Assembly: GCA_002705575.1 (NCBI GenBank) | Contig: PAHI01000032.1 | Coordinates: 1-22,479 of the forward strand | Reading direction: 5' to 3' | DNA from: Fidelibacterota bacterium | GTDB lineage: Bacteria; Marinisomatota; Marinisomatia; SCGC-AAA003-L08; GCA-002719095 | DNA length: 22,479 bases | Shown: piece after piece, positions 1-7,575 of the stretch | Layout of the letters: every line of letters begins with the position of its first letter | Numbering within the stretch: the first letter of the stretch is position 1 | The notes under the pieces: model-generated | Told to the model about the DNA's origin: nothing | Seen by the model: the letters and a program-made list of their open reading frames with translations, nothing else | The model's database searches: none | Position numbers and translations under genes: made by a program

Positions 1-1926
1 AAAACAATCTGCTAAATTTGATAAAATCAAAGCATCTGTAACTGCAATCATTGGAGGAGTGTCGATTAAAACGATATCATACTTAGATTTTACTTTTGAT
101 AATAAATCTTTCATTTTAGAAGAATTTAAAAGCTCTGCAGGATTTGGAGTTGATATACCTGAAGTTACAATATCAAGATTATCAACATACGTTTTCTGAC
201 ATATTTTTTCTAAAATCTCATCCCCTGCAATATAATTAGTTAAGCCAGGAGACTTATCTAATTCAAAAACTTTATTAATTACAGGCTTTCTTAAATCAGC
301 ATCAATTAATAAAGTTTTTTTACCTAAATTCGCATAAGTAATTGCCAAATTACAAATACTTGTAGTTTTGCCTTCTCCAGGACCTGGACTACTAATCATA
401 ATCACATTGTTATCTGAACTAGAGTACATTATACTCGTTCTAAGAGTTCTATAAGCCTCTGAAACTGGAGATTTAGGGTCTTCTGACAATATTAATCTTC
501 TTGCTAACTCTTTTCCATTTTTTACAACTTTGTTTTTATTTTTTTTGATATTTCCAATTGAAGGAATAATTGCCAAAACATTTAATCCATAGGACTCTAA
601 ATCTTCAATTGTCCCAATGGTGAAATCAAACAAGTCTTTAGCATATAAAATCACACAAATAATAGAAAACCCAAAAAATATACTAAATAACAAATTAATA
701 AAAACTGTAGGCCTTATACTTTTATTTTGTTTTTGAGGTTCAACTATCAACTTAGCTGGACCCGATTCTGATTCTAAAATTATTTTAGCAGACTGCATCC
801 TTTCTTCAAGCTGCATAAGAGTATTATCTAGAATCAATCTATCTCTTTTTAACCGAACAAAATTCTTGATTTTTTCAGGCAACTCGTCCAATGTTCTCTC
901 ATTATCTAATAACTGTGAATTAATATTGTCAATTCTACTATTCGATATTTCAATCAAAATATTGAAATTACGTATAGAGTCTTTAACCGCTAATTCATAA
1001 GATTTAGGTATATCTTGTTTATTTAACTCTTTTGCAAAAAGAGTTTTCCTATACTCTAAATCCTTATATAAAATCTTCTCTTTATTATATTTATTTTCTA
1101 ATTCAATGAAATTTGATAATAATAGACTCGAATTTCCATCTTCACTATATATATCTTCTTCTTCTTGATAAGCTTGAATTAAGTCTTCTATAGCATTCAA
1201 ATTAATTCTTTTTTTTAGAATCTGATTCTCTAAAAAATTAATTTGAGATTGAATTTCTAAATTTGCCCACTCTTTTTCCTTCTGGATATATGCTGATATA
1301 AATAAATCAACCAACTCTTCGGATTCATCGTAATCCAAACTTTCAATAGTAACAGATATAATGTTGGTTCCTTTTATGTTATTTACAACAGTTCTTTTTT
1401 GAAGCTCAGTAGCTAGATATTTTATATCTAAGTCTTTAATATTATCACTTGCAACTATTTCATGCTCATCATATAGTAAACCCCACAAATAAAGAAAATT
1501 ATTAAATGTTTTTCTATACCCTTTCGGTTCATAAGGTTTATTTTTCAATGCAAACATCTTTCTATATACTAAACTACCATCAGAAGATTTGATTGGCACA
1601 GAAAGTTTTCTTATTACCTCTTCTGAAATTGTTCTTGATTTAAGTATTTCAATTTTATCTTGAATAGCTGATTTATCTGAAAGACCTTCTAACGCTATAC
1701 TACCCATTCCAAGAGCATCTTCATCCTTCTTCTCAATCAGTAATTTTGCATTAGCTATATATACGGGCTTAGTTCTTAAAGTTATAAAACATCCTATTAA
1801 AAGTGACACTAGAGTAGCTACAATAATTACTAAATAATTTCTTTTAAAGAAATAAAGGATTTCATAAAAATCAAAAGCATTTTGATCTGTGCTTATTTTT
1901 GGTTGAATTAAAGGCTCTTTAGTCAT
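1..1926 (-). CDS. Wzc-type polysaccharide co-polymerase / BY-kinase (3' end cut by window edge)
   Basis: Bacterial tyrosine autokinase that controls chain length and export of a surface polysaccharide at the inner membrane. I read 642 uninterrupted codons from ATG at 1926; the C-terminus lies beyond position 1. Visible in order: an N-terminal membrane segment at about residues 29-47, a Wzz-like periplasmic region with a long charged, probably coiled-coil stretch (about 215-390), a second membrane segment (about 407-428), then a cytoplasmic P-loop domain. That domain has Walker A PGPGEGKTT (514-522, Lys520), Walker A' LLIDADLRKP (539-548) and Walker B YDIVLIDTPP (616-625), the set typical of BY-kinases. 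The C-terminal tyrosine cluster expected in this family would lie off the window, so kinase self-phosphorylation cannot be judged. The start overlaps the SLBB gene by 8 nt, fitting translational coupling. The PHP phosphatase two genes upstream of the SLBB gene is the expected antagonist. Confidence 0.93.
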   Translation of the reverse strand, partial: MTKEPLIQPKISTDQNAFDFYEILYFFKRNYLVIIVATLVSLLIGCFITLRTKPVYIANAKLLIEKKDEDALGMGSIALEGLSDKSAIQDKIEILKSRTISEEVIRKLSVPIKSSDGSLVYRKMFALKNKPYEPKGYRKTFNNFLYLWGLLYDEHEIVASDNIKDLDIKYLATELQKRTVVNNIKGTNIISVTIESLDYDESEELVDLFISAYIQKEKEWANLEIQSQINFLENQILKKRINLNAIEDLIQAYQEEEDIYSEDGNSSLLLSNFIELENKYNKEKILYKDLEYRKTLFAKELNKQDIPKSYELAVKDSIRNFNILIEISNSRIDNINSQLLDNERTLDELPEKIKNFVRLKRDRLILDNTLMQLEERMQSAKIILESESGPAKLIVEPQKQNKSIRPTVFINLLFSIFFGFSIICVILYAKDLFDFTIGTIEDLESYGLNVLAIIPSIGNIKKNKNKVVKNGKELARRLILSEDPKSPVSEAYRTLRTSIMYSSSDNNVIMISSPGPGEGKTTSICNLAITYANLGKKTLLIDADLRKPVINKVFELDKSPGLTNYIAGDEILEKICQKTYVDNLDIVTSGISTPNPAELLNSSKMKDLLSKVKSKYDIVLIDTPPMIAVTDALILSNLADCF

Positions 1927-2377
1927 TGCTAAAATTCAAAGCTATATTAATGATTTGTAAAAATGTATTCAGAACCCCGGAATTATTTCTAATATAATAT
2001 CCTAGAGTAGGTTTTATTACGACAGTATCATACGGATTAAATTGAATTGATGCACTTGCCTCTGATTCAATAATTTTATTTAAATCTATATATTTAATTT
2101 TATTATCTAATTGATTTATGATTTTAACCTTAGATAGATTTGCTCCATCTAAAGGCCCACCTGAAACAGATAACAATGTAATAATATCTATTGATTCATA
2201 TACAAGGTATGGTCCTGGACTTTTAACATGCCCCCAAACATTAACATAAATTCTCTTTATTCCATCCTCTCCTGTAATATAATCTTCACCTGTTGGAATT
2301 TTGTTAAAATCCTGCTCAAATGAAAGCACAACTGAAAGTATAGCAGATATCAAAACTATCAGTTTTATTTTTTCCAT
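1919..2377 (-). CDS. Minimal SLBB-domain polysaccharide export protein
   Basis: Small (152 aa) secreted protein probably helping to pass polysaccharide across the periplasm or outer membrane. Residues 1-19 form a signal peptide (MEKIK, then a hydrophobic run to LSVVLS) without a lipobox cysteine. Residues about 42-88 match an SLBB beta-grasp domain: IYVNVWGHVKSPGPY followed by LLSVSGGPLDGANLSKVKI. Residues 113-123 (FNPYDTVVIKP) are the typical end of such a domain. The C-terminus (about 134-149, GVLNTFLQIINIALNF) is a hydrophobic or amphipathic helix. The Poly_export (PES) domain that normally precedes SLBB in Wza-like proteins is absent; Wza itself is roughly 380 aa. Start ATG 2377 lies inside the 3' end of the NeuB-like gene (13-nt overlap), and the stop overlaps the kinase start. 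This position supports a role with the Wzc-type kinase. SLBB assignment is firm; outer-membrane insertion is inference. Confidence 0.85.
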   Translation of the reverse strand: MEKIKLIVLISAILSVVLSFEQDFNKIPTGEDYITGEDGIKRIYVNVWGHVKSPGPYLVYESIDIITLLSVSGGPLDGANLSKVKIINQLDNKIKYIDLNKIIESEASASIQFNPYDTVVIKPTLGYYIRNNSGVLNTFLQIINIALNFSND

Positions 2378-3231
2378 TTCAATTTTTCTCTTTGTGGTTC
2401 TTCAATATCCATAATATTAGATTTTTTGTATGCCAAAGATTTATGCGTTATATCTAAGTCCCTTATAAGCTTCGATAATCCTGATGGCTCTAAAGAAGCA
2501 GCATGATCTGTGCCCTTCCAAGTTCTATCTTTAGTAAAATGCCTTTCTATCCAATTTGCTCCCAAAGTATAAGCTGCAATATCAGCAGCAATACCTAAAT
2601 GATGGCCGGAAAAACCAACAGATTTAACCCTACTACCATATTTTTCAATTAATTTTTTTATCTCAAGTAAACAGAGTTGATCAAAAGGAACAGGATACCC
2701 AGATGTACAAGCATATATAATAATTCTATCCTTTAGAATGTTTTTAACATCAAAAAAATTGATTATTTTCTCAATTTCTACAGGAGTCGTCATACCTAGA
2801 GAAATATGAACCTCGCCATCGTACTGATCTCTTAAAGTTTCTAACATATCAAAATGCAAATTACACGCAGAGGGAACTTTAATCATATTTGGATTGATTG
2901 ATACGATTTCTTTCGCAGAAGTAACATCCCATACCGATGTAGAGTATTGAATATCAATCTTATTGCAATAACTCATCAATTTAATATTTTGTTCTAAATC
3001 AAATTCAAGGAATTCACGATGCTCTCCATACGTATCTCCATATGAATTATACGGATTTGGATGAGGAGAATTATATTGCTTTTTAGATAAGAGTTCTCTA
3101 GAATTTCTTTTTTGAAATTTTGCTACATCAGCTCCAGCCTGTTTCGCTAAATCAAGAAGATCAAAAGCAATACTCATATCACCTTTGTGATTACATCCTA
3201 TTTCAGCTATAACTTTCGGTTTCTTGTACAA
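2365..3231 (-). CDS. NeuB-family (sialic/nonulosonic acid synthase-like) TIM-barrel enzyme lacking the SAF domain
   Basis: Related to N-acetylneuraminate synthases, which condense phosphoenolpyruvate with a hexosamine to give a nine-carbon acid for surface glycans. The 288-residue protein shows the family landmarks: KVIAEIGCNHKGD (6-18), AKFQKRN (37-43), CTSGYPVP (175-182), GFSGHHLG (206-213) and IERHFTKDR followed by TDHAASLEP (228-249). Histidines 210/211 and 231 are at the usual metal-binding places. Characterised NeuB proteins are about 345 aa and end in an antifreeze-like SAF domain; this one stops about 40 residues after SLEP. The next gene begins at once, so no SAF coding sequence is hidden behind a frameshift. 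The start is TTG at 3231: an in-frame TAA lies just upstream, and AAAGG is about 8 nt before the TTG. Fold and family are confident; the exact substrate is unknown, as no CMP-transferase (NeuA) or epimerase is in the window. Confidence 0.82.
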   Translation of the reverse strand: MYKKPKVIAEIGCNHKGDMSIAFDLLDLAKQAGADVAKFQKRNSRELLSKKQYNSPHPNPYNSYGDTYGEHREFLEFDLEQNIKLMSYCNKIDIQYSTSVWDVTSAKEIVSINPNMIKVPSACNLHFDMLETLRDQYDGEVHISLGMTTPVEIEKIINFFDVKNILKDRIIIYACTSGYPVPFDQLCLLEIKKLIEKYGSRVKSVGFSGHHLGIAADIAAYTLGANWIERHFTKDRTWKGTDHAASLEPSGLSKLIRDLDITHKSLAYKKSNIMDIEEPQREKLKWKK

Positions 3232-3300
3232 ATCAAAATCCTTTTAAGAACAAGGCTAATTTCTATATAAATATCCTAAATACAAAGCTAAAGTTTTACT
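3232..3300 (-). other. Intergenic gap between cpsB-like and neuB-like genes
   Basis: The second-largest gap in the window (69 bp, after the 101-bp gap at 22343-22443), and it sits inside the polysaccharide block. It is AT-rich, with no convincing hairpin plus T-tract terminator on the minus strand. The only element I can support is the AAAGG Shine-Dalgarno-like sequence near 3241-3245 serving the TTG start of the NeuB-like gene. A promoter for the last three genes could sit here, but I cannot assign -35/-10 boxes with confidence. Confidence 0.4.
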
Positions 3301-4080
3301 TTAAGTGATTTTCATTTTTTTCATTAAAAAAGATAGTAGATTTCGCTTCATACTAACTTTAACCTGATTTAAATTATTTTCACCATTAACAATGTTCTCA
3401 GAATTTTTCTTCAATAATTCTATCGCATCTTTATCAAAAGACCCAATTATATCATACGCTTCTTGCAAACAAAAGTTTCTTTTAAGGTTGCTATGTGCAT
3501 CAGACCCTATAATATGACAGTAGCCTCTAGAAATCATTTCAAAAGCAGATTTTCTAGTCAGATCTCCAAAATGACCTATCAAACTTCCTGCATCTAATTG
3601 AAAAACAACGCCTATATCAAGACACTTACTTAAAGAATCTACATCATCTTGAAAAACTCTATATCTTTCAGGATGAGCAAGAATAGGGGTGCAGCCATTG
3701 ACTTTTAATTTAAAAAAAGTATCTAAATAATTAGGAGGGATAATTGCCATTGGGAATTCCACTAGCATATAATTATTGATTGTAAGCAAGGGATTATCAA
3801 TCAAATCACACAGATTAGGCAAATAATAAACTTCTGCCGCAAGTTTTATATCTACATCAATATCTTTTTTTTTTATATTTAAAACCAATTCATCTTTAAT
3901 CTTTCTAACATAATCATAATCAATATTTTTATTTTCCATTTTGGGATGCTGAAAATGAATGGTGTTAACAACTGTTTTTATACCCTGACTTGAAGCAGTC
4001 TCAAGCATACTTACACTCATATCCATTGATGTTGAGCCATCATCTAGATTTGGCAATACATGATTGTGAAAATCAATCAT
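3301..4080 (-). CDS. cpsB: PHP-family protein-tyrosine phosphatase, CpsB/YwqE type
   Basis: Metal-dependent phosphatase that removes phosphate from the tyrosine cluster of BY-kinases and so resets polysaccharide assembly. The 259-aa protein carries the PHP metal set: H5 and H7 in DFHNH, D14 in LDDG, H42 in TIHF, E83 in AAEVYY, E108 in LVEF, H136 in LAHPERY, and D194/H196 in GSDAHS. These agree in order and nearly in number with pneumococcal CpsB as I recall it. QLDAGSLIGHFG (161-172) is also typical. It is unrelated to the low-molecular-weight phosphatase Wzb that pairs with Wzc in proteobacteria. ATG 4080 overlaps the end of rfbC by 8 nt. Presence with the Wzc-type kinase (1-1926) makes a phosphorylation cycle very likely. 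No secretion signal, so cytoplasmic. Confidence 0.92.
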   Translation of the reverse strand: MIDFHNHVLPNLDDGSTSMDMSVSMLETASSQGIKTVVNTIHFQHPKMENKNIDYDYVRKIKDELVLNIKKKDIDVDIKLAAEVYYLPNLCDLIDNPLLTINNYMLVEFPMAIIPPNYLDTFFKLKVNGCTPILAHPERYRVFQDDVDSLSKCLDIGVVFQLDAGSLIGHFGDLTRKSAFEMISRGYCHIIGSDAHSNLKRNFCLQEAYDIIGSFDKDAIELLKKNSENIVNGENNLNQVKVSMKRNLLSFLMKKMKIT

Positions 4081-4624
4081 TTTTAATTTGGTTTATTGCA
4101 GGTAATAACAAATCTTTTTTACTCACTTTTATTTTATCAATATTTATATTCCAGCCAATATTCAAGCTGCTATCATTAAATAGAATGCCAGACTCATTTT
4201 CTTTTGAATATACATTATCTACTTTATAATTCACCACAGCTATATCTGATAGAGTTAAAAAACCATGAGCAAACCCTTTAGGAATAAAAAGCTGATTCCC
4301 ATTTTCTTGATTCAAGATAGTAGAAAAATGATGTCCAAAAGTTGTGGAATCTGTACGAATATCTACAACCACATCTTGAATCTCACCATACGAAACTCTA
4401 ATAAGCTTTGATTGCTCAAAATTAGATTTTTGAAAATGAAGTCCTCTAAGAACACCATAACTTGAAACTGATTGGTTATCTTGAATAAATTCAATACCTT
4501 CAGGTAAATACTTATTATACTCACCAACCTTAAAAACCTCTGAAAAAGTACCTCTTTCATCTTTATGAATTAGAGGCTTAAACAATAACAACCCTTCTAT
4601 TTTAACTTTTGAACATTCTATCAT
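4073..4624 (-). CDS. rfbC: dTDP-4-dehydrorhamnose 3,5-epimerase (RmlC)
   Basis: Third enzyme of dTDP-L-rhamnose synthesis, a dimeric cupin epimerising C3 and C5 of dTDP-4-keto-6-deoxyglucose. The 183-aa length is normal. Visible family motifs are HKDERGTFSE (21-30), LRGLHFQ with the catalytic histidine, the QSKLIRV lysine, VVVDIRTDSTTFG, FIPKGFAHGF and VNYKVDNVYS with the conserved tyrosine; the NDSSLNIGW segment holds the conserved aspartate near the C-terminus. All active-site positions I know of are present, so it should be functional. Its ATG shares bases with the rfbA stop (ATGA), so the two are coupled. rfbB and rfbD are not in the window; related epimerases also make other dTDP-6-deoxysugars, so the final sugar is likely but not certainly rhamnose. 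Confidence 0.93.
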   Translation of the reverse strand: MIECSKVKIEGLLLFKPLIHKDERGTFSEVFKVGEYNKYLPEGIEFIQDNQSVSSYGVLRGLHFQKSNFEQSKLIRVSYGEIQDVVVDIRTDSTTFGHHFSTILNQENGNQLFIPKGFAHGFLTLSDIAVVNYKVDNVYSKENESGILFNDSSLNIGWNINIDKIKVSKKDLLLPAINQIKND

Positions 4625-5493
4625 GAATTAATAATTTTAATTAAATAATCTCCATATGAATTATTATATTTTTTTGACATTTCTATAATTGTCTGCCTAT
4701 CAATAAAACCCATCCTAAAAGCAACTTCCTCGGGACACCCTACTTTTAATCCCTGCCTTTGCTCCATCAATCTCATAAACAATGATGCATCTACCAAAGT
4801 ATCATGGGTTCCTGTATCTAACCATGTATGCCCACGGCCTAAAAGCTTAACTTTAATTTTTTTATTTCTAAGGTACTCCTGATTAACTGCAGTAATCTCT
4901 AACTCTCCTCTATCTGAGGGTTTTATATTTTTTGATATATCCACAACAGAATTATCATAAAAATAAAGACCAACAACTGCATAATTAGAACGTGGTTTTT
5001 TAGGTTTTTCAGATAGACTGATTACATCCATGTTATCATTAAACTCAACAACTCCAAAACGCTCAGGATCTGTAACATAATATCCAAAAATTGTACAAAT
5101 TTTATCCCTTTTCAAATCTTCAACTGTATTCCTTAAAATATTCCCAAAATGATTACCATAAAAAATATTATCACCTAATATTAGACAGACATCATCATCA
5201 CCAATAAAATCTTCTCCTATAATGAAACATTCAGCGATACCATTAGGATTTTCTTGAATGGCATATGATATACTAATGCCTAAAAAAGAGCCATCTCCAA
5301 GCAAGTCTCTAAATCGACCAATATCCTCTGGAGTTGATATAACTAAAATATCTTTAATCCCTGATAGCATTAAAGTGCACAAAGGGTAGTATATCATAGG
5401 TTTATCATAAATAGGCAATAGTCCTTTATTGATAATTTTTGAAGCAGGATGCAAACGAGCACCTCTACCTCCTGTTAAAATAATTCCTTTCAT
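4621..5493 (-). CDS. rfbA: Glucose-1-phosphate thymidylyltransferase (RmlA)
   Basis: Makes dTDP-glucose from dTTP and glucose-1-phosphate, the first step to dTDP-rhamnose and related sugars. The 290-aa protein has the nucleotidyltransferase signature GGRGARL (8-14), LLPIYDKPMIYYPL (25-38), the base-contacting Gln80 region (YAIQENPNG) and the metal-binding LGDNIFYG (Asp108). Two positions differ from the common sequence: GGxGARLHP where most have GTRLYP, and NKGLLP/GIAECF where most have SKQLLP/GLAQAF. The core binding residues remain, so I keep the assignment. Start ATG 5493, 26 nt after the dehydrogenase gene; its stop overlaps the rfbC start by 4 nt. Confidence 0.93.
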   Translation of the reverse strand: MKGIILTGGRGARLHPASKIINKGLLPIYDKPMIYYPLCTLMLSGIKDILVISTPEDIGRFRDLLGDGSFLGISISYAIQENPNGIAECFIIGEDFIGDDDVCLILGDNIFYGNHFGNILRNTVEDLKRDKICTIFGYYVTDPERFGVVEFNDNMDVISLSEKPKKPRSNYAVVGLYFYDNSVVDISKNIKPSDRGELEITAVNQEYLRNKKIKVKLLGRGHTWLDTGTHDTLVDASLFMRLMEQRQGLKVGCPEEVAFRMGFIDRQTIIEMSKKYNNSYGDYLIKIINS

Positions 5494-5519
5494 TGTTATC
5501 TGATATCCTATATTAAAAT

Positions 5520-6449
5520 CTAAATTTTGCCTGATTCATTAATTAATTCTTTAATCTTTAATGCTAATTTTAATGCTTTTATTGCATCTCTATCACTAAC
5601 TATAGGTTTTCTATTATTATTAATACAATCAATAAAATGTATTAGTTCCAGCTCTAAAGCATCACTATCTTCAATTTCTATTTTCTTGTTTTCAATTAAA
5701 TCATTTTCTTCATGATTAATTTTATATAAATCTAATTTTTTTTCAAACAAATCAATTCCTAAATATGATTTATTCTGAAAAACTCTAATTTTTCTCATCT
5801 GTTTTGCAGATATTCTACTCGCAGTTAAATTAGCAACTAATCCATCTTCAAATTGTATACGTGCATTTGCTAAGTCTATATAGTCAGTAATAACTGAAGC
5901 ACCAGAAGCTTTTATATCAATAATCTTATTATTTAAATTCATAGATATAAGAATATCTAAATCATGAATCATCAAATCCATCACAACATCAATATCTAAA
6001 GACCTGTTAGGAAAAGGAGATATTCTGTGAATCTCAATAAACTGAGGATCTTTAATGTATTTTAAAGATTCAATAAATACTTTATTAAATCTTTCTATAT
6101 GTCCAACTTGAATAATTTTATTATTTTCTTTAGCAATAACTGCTAAATCTTCAGCATCAATTAAATTATCAGTTATGGGCTTTTCAATAAAAACATTTAA
6201 CCCTAAATTCAATGCCTGCTTAGCAATACTATAATGCGTCGATGTAGGAGTTGAAATTATAACAGAATCACACTCATCAAATAATTCATTTATAGTTAAA
6301 AAATTTTTAATCGAGTACTTATTTACTAAATCCAAATCTAAATCAAATGCACCTACAAAATTACATCCCGAAATTTTATTAAGTTTATCAATATGGAATT
6401 TTCCAAGCTTACCAATACCAATAACTCCAATGTTATTTTTTTTTATCAT
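5520..6449 (-). CDS. Gfo/Idh/MocA-family NAD-dependent sugar dehydrogenase (WlbA/GnnA-like)
   Basis: Probable nucleotide-sugar 3-dehydrogenase acting with the neighbouring aminotransferase. The 309-aa protein has an N-terminal Rossmann fold with GIGKLG (11-16) and acidic Asp36 at the end of strand 2, suggesting NAD rather than NADP. It also has the family EKP motif (89-91, catalytic lysine position), VGHIERFN (115-122), and the C-terminal-domain motif MDLMIHDLD (157-165) with His162/Asp163. The GHIERFN subgroup commonly accompanies envelope sugar genes. GnnA oxidises C3 of UDP-GlcNAc and WlbA that of UDP-GlcNAc uronic acid; I cannot tell which substrate applies. Only 1 nt separates it from the aminotransferase stop. 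Family is certain; role is inferred from context. Confidence 0.85.
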   Translation of the reverse strand: MIKKNNIGVIGIGKLGKFHIDKLNKISGCNFVGAFDLDLDLVNKYSIKNFLTINELFDECDSVIISTPTSTHYSIAKQALNLGLNVFIEKPITDNLIDAEDLAVIAKENNKIIQVGHIERFNKVFIESLKYIKDPQFIEIHRISPFPNRSLDIDVVMDLMIHDLDILISMNLNNKIIDIKASGASVITDYIDLANARIQFEDGLVANLTASRISAKQMRKIRVFQNKSYLGIDLFEKKLDLYKINHEENDLIENKKIEIEDSDALELELIHFIDCINNNRKPIVSDRDAIKALKLALKIKELINESGKI

Positions 6450-6450
6450 A

Positions 6451-7575
6451 TCAAATAGATGCTTTTATTATATTACATATATTTTCAATATCTGATGACT
6501 CTAAATAAGGGTGCATAGGCAAACTTAGAATTCTTAAACTCGTATCTTCTGAAATAGGGAAATCACCATAATTATACTCTAAACTCATAAATGCTTTTTG
6601 TAAATGCAATGGCTTCTCATAATAAACAACAGAAGGAATTCCTTTTTTTTGTAGATTTTGAATTACACTTAATCTTACAGATTGACTTTCAAAAAGAACA
6701 GAATACTGAGCCCATACAGATGTATACCCAACAGGTATAAATGGAGTCTGAATTTTATTTTGATTTTTCAAGTTTTCAAAATAAAGATTCGCAACATTTT
6801 GTCGCATTTCAATTTCTTTATCATAAATAGACAGCTTTGCAAGCAAAACTGCAGCCTGAATTGTATCTAGTCTTCCATTTAAGCCTATTCTATCACAATC
6901 ATATTTATTTTTACCTTGCCCATGAATTCTTATAGACTCCATTTTCAAAAAACAATCTTTATTATCTGTGAAAATTGCACCTCCATCTCCATAGCAACCT
7001 AATGGTTTAGCAGGAAAGAAACTCGTGGTAGCAATATCTCCATAAGAGCATGACTTCTTTTTTCTTATTGAACTACCAAAACTTTGTGCTGCATCTTCAA
7101 TTATAAATAAATCTAATTCATCAGCAATCTTCTTAATCAACCTATACCTTGAAGGTAGTCCAAACAAATTAACAGGTATTATTCCTCTTGGTTTTAAATT
7201 CTTACTTTTTGCTTTTTCAAAAGCATGAATTATCCCGTCAGGATTAATATTGAATGTATTTGGGTAAATATCAGCAAATATTGGTGTGGCGCCTAACAAG
7301 GATATCACCTCAGCAGTAGCAATATAAGTGAACGGAGTTGTTATTATTGCATCACCAGGACCTACGCCTCTAGCCATAAGAGCAATCAACAATGCATCAG
7401 TACCAGATGAACACGATAAACAATATTTAGAACCCGTATATTTAGACAATTTTTGTTCTAATTCAATTACCTCAGGCCCCATTATAAACTGGCATCTATC
7501 AAAAATTGAATTAATGTTTTTATCTATATCTTTTTTTAATATTTTATACTGTTTTTTTAAATCAATAAACTGCAT
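6451..7575 (-). CDS. DegT/DnrJ/EryC1/StrS-family sugar aminotransferase (WbpE/GnnB-like)
   Basis: PLP-dependent enzyme that transfers an amino group to a keto-sugar nucleotide. From ATG 7575 it is 374 aa. Motifs: MQFIDLKKQY at the N-terminus, SCSSGTDAL (54-62), PFTYIATAE (81-89), IIEDAAQSFG (158-167, Asp161 against the PLP nitrogen), and TSFFPAKPLGCYGDGGA (184-200) with the Schiff-base Lys190. MRQNVANLYFENL and LSLPMHPYL near the end complete the family pattern. The FFP-K-PLGCYGDGGA form is close to WbpE (UDP-3-keto-GlcNAcA aminotransferase) as I remember it. I preferred ATG 7575 over TTG 7578, because ATG 7575 shares one base with the alr stop (TGATG), a tight coupling seen elsewhere here. 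With the adjacent dehydrogenase it probably builds a 3-amino-3-deoxy-UDP-GlcNAc-type sugar. Confidence 0.9.
   Translation of the reverse strand: MQFIDLKKQYKILKKDIDKNINSIFDRCQFIMGPEVIELEQKLSKYTGSKYCLSCSSGTDALLIALMARGVGPGDAIITTPFTYIATAEVISLLGATPIFADIYPNTFNINPDGIIHAFEKAKSKNLKPRGIIPVNLFGLPSRYRLIKKIADELDLFIIEDAAQSFGSSIRKKKSCSYGDIATTSFFPAKPLGCYGDGGAIFTDNKDCFLKMESIRIHGQGKNKYDCDRIGLNGRLDTIQAAVLLAKLSIYDKEIEMRQNVANLYFENLKNQNKIQTPFIPVGYTSVWAQYSVLFESQSVRLSVIQNLQKKGIPSVVYYEKPLHLQKAFMSLEYNYGDFPISEDTSLRILSLPMHPYLESSDIENICNIIKASI

Noticed and set aside
2365..2400. Frameshift that would hide a SAF domain after the NeuB-like gene
   Set aside because: The SLBB gene with its own signal peptide begins at once, and no SAF-like sequence is found in any frame downstream.
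3232..3300. Promoter for the NeuB-SLBB-kinase genes
   Set aside because: The gap is simply AT-rich. TATA-like strings occur by chance here, and I could not pair a -35 with a -10 box credibly.
3990..4229. 79-codon open frame on the plus strand
   Set aside because: It is antisense across the well-supported PHP phosphatase/rfbC junction; its composition is that of a shadow frame.
4363..4560. 65-codon and similar same-strand frames (also 7925-8182)
   Set aside because: They lie wholly inside rfbC and alr in another frame. There is no start signal or recognisable protein.
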